Source: Ilyonectria destructans
Lineage: Eukaryota; Ascomycota; Sordariomycetes; Hypocreales; Nectriaceae
Assembly: GCA_020740775.1 (NCBI GenBank)
Contig: JAHEWK010000002.1
Span: forward strand, 124,001-188,000
DNA: 64,000 nucleotides
Direction of reading: 5' to 3'
Shown here piece after piece: positions 1-10,384 of the stretch. How positions within the stretch are numbered: position 1 is the stretch's first letter; the number at the start of each line of letters is the position of its first letter. The position numbers were made by a program, and so were the translations under genes. The notes beneath the pieces were generated by a model, which searched no databases, had not been told where the DNA came from, and saw nothing but the letters and a program-made list of their open reading frames with translations.

Positions 1-2140
1 AGCTGTGGCGGTTCAAACGGAGGTCGGATGCCGGTTAGCAGGCATCAGGGGAGGAAAGACTGACGTCTGGACGATTTGGGGCATTGGGGTCCAGCGAAGA
101 CGGGCCGGGGCCGTAGTCGTGACCACTGGCTTCGACTTGGCTGTCGTCCATAAGGTACTTAAGGAACCTGATAGTGCGATGGGAAGTGAGAGGAGCGAGG
201 CACGGGGAACGGCACCGCTCGAACGGCAAAAGGGGAGAGGTGAGTCCCTGAGGGATGAGGAGAGGCTGGTACTAGGGCCTTTTGCTGGCGCGGCAAGGGA
301 TCGTCTCAAACGATTTACGTCGTCATTTGATCGAGGAGGGTGTGATGCTGATTGAGTCAGGTACAGCTCTCGGGGCCCGCGCACCCCGGATTGATCCTGG
401 AGGGGCAAATTGTAGTGGCTAAACATATCAGTAGTAGCAATCGGAGTTGGGCTGGGCCAGTTTCTTGAATGTTTCCAGTGGTGTTTTTATATCTATGTAA
501 AGTCAAAAGAGAGAATAAAATTAATAAGAAGTAAATTAATTGAAATAGCAGAAGTCTAATTCAATCCCAGAAACTTACTATTTTCACCATGCCCACGCTT
601 GAAACAATATTGGTGTTCTTTTCCAAAGATTCAATGGCGCTTGGTCAGCAATAAGAGCTCCTCTCACTTATGGGGGGTTGGAGCCGATTCGATCAGGCCT
701 TAATGTCTACGCCATCCCTGTCAGTTTTCAAGAGTCAATCCAATGCGGGCTCAATAGCGGCGCGATACCTGCCTCCCCACAACACAGAACCGACGCGCTG
801 GGTGCTTGGTAACGTTACCGTGACATGGCAACGACAAGCATCATTCCCTCCGACCACGCGCACGACATTAAGTAACTCTAATGCTGTCAGATAATTGACA
901 TCCCCTATATCAGCAAACTCTCTAATGAATCGGTATTAACCATCTTGCATCGCGTCGCAATAGCACATGCGTTCCTGGTTCTTTGTGTGGGGGCCGGGGA
1001 GGGAGGTTGTCCCAATACAAGACGCGGTGATGGTGTGCGAGGCCGCTCCCCGACACGTATGTCTGATAAAAGTTGAAACAGCACAGGGGTGCTTTGAGTG
1101 TGTTGTACCATACATAGTCCGTCATGGGCCTAGTATCATGCAAGGAACCCCAGCATTAAGGCTGAGCTGAATATACAGCACATAATGAAAGGTCTCCACG
1201 CGGAAGTCTGATACCATTCCCCAAGCCAATGATATCGCTCTTATTTCCAAAAAATTGGGCGCGCAGTGAATAGGAATCGTGGAGATAGGCCTTCAATCCA
1301 AGGCTAGCCTAACTCAATCTCCACCTCCTGAAGTCTATGCCCCCATGTTGTCTCGGGTTCCCCCCCCGCCTCCGCTACTGAGTCCCCTCGGGATGCTCGG
1401 CCGAACAGCCCGCAAGGCAATAATCCGGCTCCCCACCCGTCTCCGATCGATATCTTCCCGTTCCTATTGGGAGATATAATATGCGGGTGTGAAGATCCAG
1501 AGGTCGGATATCTACAACTTTGATGAGACTGGGTTTATAATCCCTATTGTTGCGGGGTAAAACCACCTCCCTCGCGGCCTGGCTGATGAAGGACCCTACC
1601 GTCGATCCGCAAATGGCCACTCAGCAGAGTTGTCACAGATAAGATGGTGGTCGGTGTAGCCCCAACAGTTACTAATCAAGGGGCTCTCGGGGTCAAGCGA
1701 TTAATCTCCACCCCCAGCTTTTAGATCCGTGCTTGGCAGAGTTGGGCCTAATCAAGACTTGACTTTGAGAGCGCAGCCAAGTGCCCAAGATTACAAAATG
1801 GCTAGATAGACGATGGCATGTGATAGCAAATACTCTTGTAAGCTCCCAGAATTGATATCTGGCCTTAGCCCAGTGAGAAACTTCCGCTAGCTCGCGGCTA
1901 ACCCGTGGCAGAATGAATATTGGTGACAACCGTGGCGTTGATTTGACTCGCCTCCTTCGGGAACCGTCGCCATTTAACCGAGAGATGTAGCGTGTGCGAT
2001 ATCCTTGACGGCCAATGTCCTTTATTGTAAATAGGACAAGCCTGCCAGCCCGCGGTGTTGGCCTTGACATTGATTTCGATATTCTTTTTCCTACCTTTGC
2101 GGCGCTATTTACACACACTTAACGGCGTGCAACCTCCAGC
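1..2140. other. Intergenic, no confident gene
   Basis: Base composition is normal. Several short open frames exist on both strands (for example 13-426 minus and 1693-2118 minus), but they overlap each other, show no domain I recognise and have no convincing splice structure. The only interpretable piece is a transposase scrap near 1507-1620, listed separately. Confidence 0.5.
1501..1620 (+). pseudogene. pogo/Fot1-type transposase scrap (DDE_1)
   Basis: Bases 1507-1536 translate to DIYNFDETGF. This is the hallmark of the first catalytic Asp block of DDE_1 transposases in fungal pogo/Fot1 elements, where it normally reads xxYNFDETGF. The frame meets TAA about seven codons later, and neither flank continues the family. 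I see no terminal inverted repeats. It is best read as a short relic rather than a working element; a chance match is unlikely but possible. Confidence 0.45.
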
Positions 2141-3612
2141 ATGGCTACACCTACGACGGTGATAGTAAGTTTTCCTCCAGAGATAACTGTGCAGACTTTA
2201 AATAGTAGCATCTAATAATTATCTAGGCGGGGGAATGGGTCTTGTTATGCTTGGCCATAATCCTAGTTGCTGCTCGTCTCTTTGTTCGACTGTTCATGAT
2301 TAAAGACCGGATACATTGGTCTGACGTCTGGCTGTTGATTTCCGCCTGCTCTGCACTAGGCTTGATTATCTGCGATACCTTGGCCTACCAGGCTAATGTT
2401 ATGGACACTCACACTAGTCTCGGGGCCCCAATATTGAAGGTACTGGTATATCATATCGCCTTAAGTGTCATTCACTGTCCCATCCGAGACACTGATGCTA
2501 ACTACTGTATTAACATAGGTCCGGTTTGCCGTCGATTACTTATTCGATACTGGCTTGTTCTTTCCAAAGTTCAGCATCATCTCTTTCTACTATACCCTTG
2601 TCCCTCCCACGCAGCCCGAAATGCGAATGGCATTGTATTTAATTACTGCAATTACGACCGCCAGCTGTCTTGTTACCATCTTTGATAATACATTCTGGTG
2701 TGGGACTAATATCTCATCGAACTGGTAAGTCCTTATTACATCCTCTATAACTAAAACCGGGCTACCTCGATCGAGTCTACTCCTAGATCAATTGTATTAA
2801 CTTAGTACTCGTTCTAGGTCTACTGAACCCGGTACCTGTAAGGCTCATGACTCATTTGTTATGTTGCGGGTCCATTGGTCACTCAACTTCATTACTGAGG
2901 TCCTGAGTATGTTATTCCCCTTTCAAATTATTTGTCCTTATGAGTACTTATAGAATAGACCTCGTTTTTCCTTGGCCTCTCGTGCGAAACTTGAAGCTTT
3001 CAAGACGTAGGGAAAAGATCGGGCTTACGGTCATCTTAGGCCTAGGTGTGGTCACGATCGTTGTCAGTATTGGACGCTATGTCCATATGGTTACTGTGGG
3101 ACCTAGCCTTGGCAACTGTGAGTAATTTGTTAAAGTTCTCTCCATTAATCTCCACCGGAGCAGCCTGATTCTTATCCTGAATACTTCAAATAGATCTATG
3201 GGCCTCATCCGAACTATGTGTATCCATTATGGTTGTAGCTCTCACGGCCCTGCGACCATTGCTCAGGAAGATATCGCATATGCTCAACTCTAGCATCAGC
3301 AGCAGCGATCACAAGTCTGGCTATAGAGGCACCTCTACCGATCCTCGATCCCGAACAGCTCGATTAAAATCAACCTACACCCACACTCAAGGCTCTAGCG
3401 CGTATTGGCGAAAAATTCCTGGAACGCGGTACAAGGGCGCCGATGAGGACGATAATGGTAGCGAAGTTGAGCTAAATGACGTCAAATCTGGAGGGGTCTT
3501 AAAGACCCGGGAAATCAGAATCTCAATTGAGACATTATCGCAAGATGGCTCTAGAGCATATCCCCAGGGCTCTAGTGGGTCTATGGGTCTGGAAGCGTCA
3601 ATTATGGCATAA
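2141..3612 (+). CDS. PTH11-like integral membrane protein (fungal rhodopsin domain)
   Basis: Six exons join in frame: 2141-2164, 2227-2439, 2519-2724, 2818-2906, 2959-3117 and 3194-3612. They give 369 aa ending at TAA. All five introns are GT-AG and 52-93 nt long. The N-terminal two thirds are hydrophobic and follow the fungal rhodopsin-domain/PTH11-like pattern. A first helix with AARLFVRL is followed by the DVWLLISACSALGLIICDT helix, a KFSIISFYYTLV segment, a Cys-containing loop (WCGTNISSNW...GTC), the LVFPWPLVRNLKLSRRREK segment and a final helix near GRYVHMV. The last roughly 125 residues are a hydrophilic Ser/Arg-rich cytoplasmic tail. The family contains GPCR-like receptors for surface and nutrient cues; the ligand cannot be told from sequence. 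The frame has no lesions although AT island 1 begins about 800 bp downstream. The short first exon (8 codons) is the least certain part. Confidence 0.85.
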
Positions 3613-4400
3613 AGAGTCAATTTCCTCCCTTCTTTAACAAGAAATCAAGCCTTTTACACCCTTATTTTCCATAATATGTAGTAGTACCATCTACTACCTC
3701 CCACTCAGACAGCGAAAAAGGCCTTTCGCTACACAAATAAATTCACACTAACTAAAGCTAATTCCACCCACTAAAATAATAAAAGAAATACTATTCTGTA
3801 GAGTTTTTAACGCTTAATTCGCTAATATCTATAGCTAGTAGAATTATCAGCCTAATTGTGTGGATAAATCTGGTAGTGCGACAGGCGGTCGGGAACGCTT
3901 GGGCTAGCTGGTTGCTAGCAGGGATGCCCAAGGAGGGTCCGGATGAGGTTAAAAGGGAAGGTCAGGGACTGCACAGGAGAGACATCGTTTTTCACTTCTT
4001 CAGAGATTTTTCTTAGAGGTCAGAGAGACCGTAAGGTCTCGAGACAGCTAGGGAACCTATTAAATTGTTGCCTTTATTTTTGAGAGATTTATCTGAGTCT
4101 ATTTTGACCGTCACTACGCTCCTTGTCCAATCTCTGTCTTTGACACCCCTCAGATATCGGGCTGCCGCAGGCCCTATTGATGTCTTGCCAGCGAGATTTC
4201 CTGCGATCGACCCGATATCCCTTCTCGTGAGGTGCTTCCCTTCCAGGAGATATAAGCCTCAGATCAATCCGACCTTATATGCGTAATCTGGTGCAGCTTC
4301 AGGCTGACCAGCCAAGACGTCTGTGCGACGACCTTCTGTGTATCTCCCTTGGGGTAAGTTAATGAGTTGGGTGTTGTTTCTGTTTCTTTCTGCTGCTAAA
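3613..4400. other. Intergenic, transition to AT island
   Basis: No gene is supported. A 73-codon open frame at 4065-4286 has no recognisable motif. AT content rises from about 4.4 kb, starting with a run of 16 or more T around 4411-4426. Confidence 0.5.
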
Positions 4401-4769
4401 GTAGGTTAGCTTTTTTTTTTTTTTTTAAATTAATAATTTTAACTGTTATCTCTATTCTATTTAATATTTATTTTTTAATATCTGTTGGATCTGTTACGGT
4501 TAATTTAATTAATGCAATAATGTTCGTATTGATGATGATGTTTTTAATTACTTGTCCTCGTTATTTAGATCGGCTGGAAGAGGGGTTATTATACCCCCCT
4601 TCTGACTAAAGTCCGGATATCAATCTATTAGAGCTTTTATTATACAGGGTTATATTCCAATAATATCTTTAAGTTTTTTATCTTCTTTTAGTATCTTAAA
4701 GAGCTAAATAAAGTTCTTATTAGAATTATAGTTAGGGTGGGGAATCTATCTACTAATGTAGATAAATTG

Positions 4770-4860
4770 TAGATATAGATATATAGATCTATATCTATCT
4801 ATCTACTAGAGGGTATTGTGGGTTATCTATCTATCTATCTTACTATTAGATAGATATGCG
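4770..4860. repeat. TATC/TAGA microsatellite
   Basis: Two blocks of TATC/ATCT units (around 4792-4807 and 4826-4842) and their complements (TAGATA, GATAGATA) alternate. The tract can therefore pair with itself as well as slip. Confidence 0.7.
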
Positions 4861-4929
4861 AAATACAGATAGATACTAAGGTAAATACAGAAAGCAGAGG
4901 AACTTAACTATTGCTAAAGACTATAAATA

Positions 4930-6005
4930 TATAACTATATATAACTTTTTAATAATAAAGCTTTAAGCTTTAAGCTTAAAAATATAGTTTAAAAATTCTA
5001 TAAAAGTTATTATAAAAAGATACTAAAATACAGTATTATTAACACTATTTACACTATATGTAAAGGCTAGAGCAGTAAAAGTAGGTAGGAATAAGGAATA
5101 AGCAAGTGTAACTTGGCTATTGTGGGTCGGGGAATTAACCAATGAGAAAACAGATTGAAGATTTAGAAAGAGCGGAAGAAGGTGATCACAATGGTATCAG
5201 GATTGATGTGATTGGTGGAGAAAATACTTGTATTGATAGCGATAATCTGGAAAACCTAGTTGGGGAAAAACCCCAGCTTTATAGAGGGATTGCTATCTAG
5301 CTATACGTCCGATTAAGCTGAGGAAAAGGACAGCTTGCAGCTGTATGTTTAGTATATACGCGTTATTAAGCCCGAGAAATCCGGACTTAGTTGGGATGTT
5401 ACATTCCAGTCTTTATCTTTACATTCCATTATGTAAGTCTAATAGTATTCTAATATATAAGGAAGATAAGCTTAAAGGCAAAATATATACCTTATAAAAG
5501 CTAGAAATCCAAGGATTGTGAATATATTATCCTTATCCTTATCAGATAAGGGATAGGCCTATTATCGGCTTTATCAGTTATAGGGTTTTTATATAAAGAC
5601 TTTACATTATATAACTTATAGTCGGAGTCAGCCTAATTATTTAGCCGTACTTTAAAATTAATTAATTTCAATTCCTCCGTGATTTAAAATCAAGGTTTCT
5701 CAACTATCAGTATACCTTATATAACAATAGTGATACTATTAGATAGCTGCATTTTTAGGCTTTCTAATGGTATATATATTGTCTTGATAAAATAGCTGGA
5801 TTTTAATTAAATCGTCTATTAAAGGCCAGAGACCCTCTGGGTAAATCTGGACTTATCTTATTCTATATTCTAATATAATATATACTATTAGTACACTATC
5901 TTATACTATCTTACACTATCACTCTTATCTTTATATATCTTTTATAAAAATATACTTTTTATTTATATAACCTTATTTCTTCTACTGTCTCTATAACCTC
6001 TAATA
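4930..6005 (+). repeat. Dispersed repeat R, copy 1 (interrupted)
   Basis: It starts with AGCTTTAAGCTTTAAGCTTAA followed by AATATAG...TACTAAAATACAGTATTATTA. It resumes after about 5620 with ACTTTAAAATTAATTAATTT, a GGCTTTCTAATGGTAT block, a TAGCTGGATTTTAA block, CAGAGACCCTCTGGGTAA and a TACACTATCTTATACTATCTTACACTATC run, ending at CTATAACCTCTAATA. The same blocks occur in the same order and orientation at about 48610-49190 and 50900-51440. Relative to those, copy 1 carries about 560 extra bases between roughly 5060 and 5620. Confidence 0.65.
5142..5300 (+). CDS. Small ORF (52 codons) in a non-RIPed insert; doubtful gene
   Basis: ATG at 5142 opens a 52-codon frame ending in TAG at 5298-5300. 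It begins MRKQIEDLERAEEGDHNG and is acidic and hydrophilic. It lies in the only stretch of this AT island (about 5090-5400) with ordinary codon-like composition and CpG/CpA retained. I do not recognise the product. It could be the tail of an exon of a mobile gene or a coincidental frame in a recently arrived segment. Confidence 0.25.
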   Translation: MRKQIEDLERAEEGDHNGIRIDVIGGENTCIDSDNLENLVGEKPQLYRGIAI

Positions 6006-7981
6006 CTTATTACCTAAGATTTTATAATAAGACTGCTATTTTTCTCACTCTATTATAGTTCTTATACTATTAATTAAAATAATCTATAAATACTATTAAT
6101 ATATAGATATATTCTAATTCTACCTCTATATAGAAGGTATAAACTAGCTGCTAGTAGTCTATATCTAAATATTTATTAATTAGATATTATAACTTATAAT
6201 TATTATTAAAGAAATAGAAATTAAATAACAGCTTATTATATATCTACTGCTGCTATACTAAATACTTACTATATCTTTCTAAGAACTTTAGTAGGTTAGA
6301 TAGGTATATATAGGATCTAGAAGGCAGCTGAGAAGGATAGTAAAGAGCAGCAGGATTTATATTCAACTAGATAATTAGGAATTTATTGCTATTTTAGATC
6401 TTGGGATTTAAATGTTACGCGCGATAACTAGCAGCAGCAACCCCTAATAACTGCAGCTGTATTGTGGGCGATGAATGCTTATATAATTTCCGCACCTGGG
6501 TGCAGCAATTCTAAATCTGTATCTGGATGCAGATATAGCAGGCGCCTATATTCAGAGGCCTTATACCTGCATGCTGAAGTATGTAAATAGATATTACACG
6601 CTGGGGTATATAAATAGACCTTCTTATATAAGTTATATAGATCTCTTATAATTATAGAAATTGTATTTACTTATTTAATTAAAGGAAGAGGTTAAATTGC
6701 TATATATATAATAATTTAATATATTAAATTTACTTTATTAATAATATGCCAAGCTGCCTGAGGGTATAAATAATACTGTAATTATTACCTATAGGTAGAT
6801 AACTTTATTGTATGCAGTTATTATATATAATTAACCTTAATATAAGGGGTTATAAGTAAGTAAATAACTTTATAGCTATTATCTATAGCTATTTATATAA
6901 AATAGTATTAATATATATAATTAAAGGGAAGGAGTAATTTCTATTATTAAATATATAAAATATATAATATATAATTTATTCTTACTGTATTAATCTATTT
7001 AGAGTCTATAAATAAGATATAATATCTCCTTATAATACTATATCTAGTATAATAAAGTATATAAATTACTCTATATATTGTAATATAAAAACTGGAAATT
7101 CTCTTTTATAGAAGACTTTTTATTTTTATATTAATATTTAATAGAATACTATTAAGATAGTTTATTTATACCTAAATAATACTTAAGTAATCTCTATCTA
7201 TATATACCCTTATATATTAATACCAGCTGGGGAATCTTATTTTATAAATTGGAATTAACTATATATTCTATAGCAGATTAATAATAATCAGTAATAATAG
7301 CCTTATAGTCTCTTTTATTTAGTAATTAACCTATTTAATCTTTAGTATTAATAGAGTTAATATACTATATTAAGTAATTTAACCTTCTTTAATTCTCTAT
7401 ATAAATAGAATTCTAATATTGAGATTATAGTATAGAATACTTAATATAGTCTATAAGATTAATCTCTAAATAAGATACTATACCTATAGAAATATCAGCT
7501 TAAAAATAAGTAGTATATTAAATATATAGATTAATAACTTTAATAATAGTAATAATATTCTAATTCTAATATTAATTTAATATAGAGTTATAATTATTTA
7601 TAGCTTATAGATTAATTATATTAATAAGGGTATATTATACTGAATATAAGCTGGCTCTCTTTAGCTATAGATATAACTACCTACTAACTAATTATTTAAG
7701 CTATTAAGAATTTAGGTATTTATATATATAATATTAATTAAAATAGCTATATTCAGTAAATTTAATAGAGCAGATAGTAATTTTATTACTTTTAGATTAT
7801 TACTAATTTAATAATAAGATCCTTACTGAGTATATTTAACCCTCTATATAAACTTAATTATAATACTATAATATTAAGCTATTAAATTACTATATATATA
7901 CTTAGAGCTTTTTTCTTTCTTTTTTATTCTAATAATATATAATAATTTATTCTTCTATTAATTCTATAAATATTAGTAGGG

Positions 7982-8393
7982 TGTCACAACCTATATACAC
8001 CTTAGGTAGGTAGCAGGCAGTTAGGACTGGCAGTATTCTAGTACCTACAATTTTCGCCCAACTAGAATGGGATTATAGGATTACCTTTACAATCCTATAA
8101 TTCTGGATTGCTGGATTACTTATACAATCCAATAATTCATCTGAGTATATAGACAACTAGAGTAGTATATATTCCCAATAAGCAGCTACTCAGCTATTAA
8201 TATAACTTAATTACCTTAATTACCTTAACTTGCTATATATTACTATACTTAACTATTACCAGATATAATATTTACCCAGTAAGTAACACCCTAATCTATC
8301 TGCTAATATAAACCTGCAGTTTATCTACCAGTAATCTATCTTCTGCCTACTCTATACTATATATATAGCAGTCTAGAGAATGCAACTATTATA
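7982..8393 (+). mobile_element. Solo LTR with TAGGG target duplication
   Basis: The segment starts TGTCACAACC and ends CTATTATA, a mutated CTATTACA. It is flanked on both sides by TAGGG (7977-7981 and 8394-8398), a perfect 5-bp duplication. Its 3' half is the reverse complement of the LTRs of the minus-strand element at 9965-18458; shared blocks include AGCAGCTACTCAGCTATTAATATAACTTAATTACC and CTATCTGCTAATATAAACCTGCAGTTTATCTA. No internal domain lies inside the duplication, so this is a solo LTR left by LTR-LTR recombination. Confidence 0.8.
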
Positions 8394-9964
8394 TAGGGGG
8401 GCTTTATATAATTAGAATTCCCCTCTTATAAAACTCCCTTCTTATAATATAATATCTCTTTTAGCAGCAGCCTAAATATACTATATTCCTTAATACTATA
8501 TAGAAGGCTACTCTAGTAGCTCTATCTATATATTCCTTTTAACTCTCTTATTCTTAGCTTTATTCTAATTAAGATAACTTATTATTTTCTCCTCAGACTA
8601 ATTTCTAAATTAATCTCTCTCTCTATAATAACTTTCTATTTACTTAAAGTTACAGTATTAAATATACTTAGCTTTTTTATAGTATAGGGGCAGCTCTATA
8701 GCTCTATAGTATTATATATTAATTCTAGTAGCTTCTTAAGGTAATAAATTAAATTAGATATCTTAAGCTATTTTATACTATTAGAAGATAATATAGAGGT
8801 TATTAACCTATAATTAAGGTTTGAATATAGCAGCAAAAAGAAACAGTTAGTAAGTTATTCTATATATTATTTCTATCTGTATTCTTATATAGTCTCCAGC
8901 CTTAAATATTATCTTAGCTACAGTTTTAAATATAATCTTAGATACTATATATTACAGCTCGTATAGCGTTATAGCGGACTGAGCTCTATAGTGGCTGTTA
9001 TCTGTACCTGTAATTGTAAGTATTGTAATTATAGACTTATCTTTTAGCCAGACGGGCTATTAGGTGTAAAGCAAAGTGCAGATTATTACACTATAGAGTA
9101 TTCTATTAGAAATAAAAGAGATAATAAGTAGGTACTAAAGTGAGACTGTATATATATTAGTATATCTATATATATAGAAGGAGAAGCCTAAATTAGAGGA
9201 GGAGCTTAAGTTAGAGTAGAGGCTTAAGTTAGAGTAGGAACTTAAATAGCAGCTTAAGCCTAACTCTTTAATAGCCTATTAAAATATTGGGGGTATACTT
9301 TAAACCTTATTATATAGCCTACCTAATAATATTTTAAATATATTAGTAGTATCTTCAGTTATACTGCTCTTTTAATAACTTTAAATATACTGAGTTTATA
9401 TTATATACTTAATAGTAGCAGCCTTAAACTAACTGCAAAAGAATTAAATTACTTTTTTAGCTTAATAATAACTAGAGGGATTTCTAATTATTAAAGATAC
9501 TAATATAAATAGAAATATTATAGTTAAAAAGGCTAATACTATAGCAGTAAATACTTAAGGATATAAGTGTGGAGTAGCTCTATAGTTCTTATAAAGATTT
9601 CAGTATATATAGAAAGTTTATTTAATAGCTATTCTTATTAAGTTTTAACCTTAAGTAAGGCTTTATATAAGATCTAATCTTATATATTACTATATAATAC
9701 TCCAGTAAGCTGAATAAATATATTAATATATTCTATAGCTTAATTAGCCTTAAGTTTAAATATCTAATTTAATAGAATAAGCTTAATAATATTCTATACT
9801 CTAAAGAGATTACTATTTAAATTTAATAGGTAGCTTTTAATAAGCTAATAAATACTTTCAGCCTGTAATATAGCAGTCTATTTAAAGTAGTAGAATTAGT
9901 TAATCTATACCTTTATAAATCTCTTTTTATAGAGATCTAATTAAGTCTCTAGAAGGTAGCCTAC

Positions 9965-10384
9965 TGTAATAGTTATATTCTCTAGACTGCTATATATATA
10001 GTATAGAGTAGGCAAGAGGTAGATTGCTAGTAGATAAACTGTAGGTTTATATTAGCAGATAGATTAAGGCGTTACTTACTGGGTAAATATTATATCTAGT
10101 AATAGTTAAATATAGTAATATATAGTGAGTTAAGGTAATTAAAATAACTAAATTATATTAATAGCTAAGTAGCTACTTATAGTAAATATATACTACTCAG
10201 TTATCTATATACTAGGGTAATTAAGTATAATTACTATATAAGTAATTATAATTACTGGTAATTAGAGGTAATTATAGAGTAATTATATATAGCTAAACTA
10301 TATTCTATTTCAGGAGGCTGAGAAAAGTGGGGCTGCACCTAAGGCCTGATATAAATTGCAGCTAGACTGTAATATAATATCTCC
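9965..10384 (-). repeat. Element A 3' LTR (left)
   Basis: It begins TGTAATAG on the plus strand, which is the complement of an LTR ending ...CTATTACA. It ends CTGTAATA, the complement of a mutated TGTTACAG start. It matches 18049-18458 along its length with mainly transition differences, for example TACTGGGTAAATATTATATCTAGTA against TACTGAGTAAATATTATATCTAATA. Confidence 0.85.

Larger units (their letters stand above)
4400..9964. other. AT island 1, left part: RIP-like degenerate repeats
   Basis: The sequence is dominated by TA, TAT and TTA words, and every frame is broken by frequent TAA/TAG, so I cannot support any gene. Contents that can be named are a TATC/TAGA microsatellite near 4770-4860, one copy of a dispersed repeat (about 4930-6005) with a less mutated insert, a patch of more normal composition near 6410-6610, a solo LTR (7982-8393) and a short tandem repeat near 9180-9260 (about 21-bp unit containing AAGTTAGAGTAGG). 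The first segment after 4.4 kb marks the sharp end of gene-like composition. Confidence 0.6.

Noticed and set aside
13..426. Overlapping frames on both strands at the window start
   Set aside because: Neither strand has a recognisable domain, and the frames shadow each other.
1693..2118. 141-codon minus-strand frame upstream of the receptor gene
   Set aside because: Basic, motif-free, and overlaps the promoter and 5' leader of the receptor; no splice or homology support.
4065..4286. 73-codon plus-strand frame
   Set aside because: No motif, at the edge of the AT island; start not convincing.
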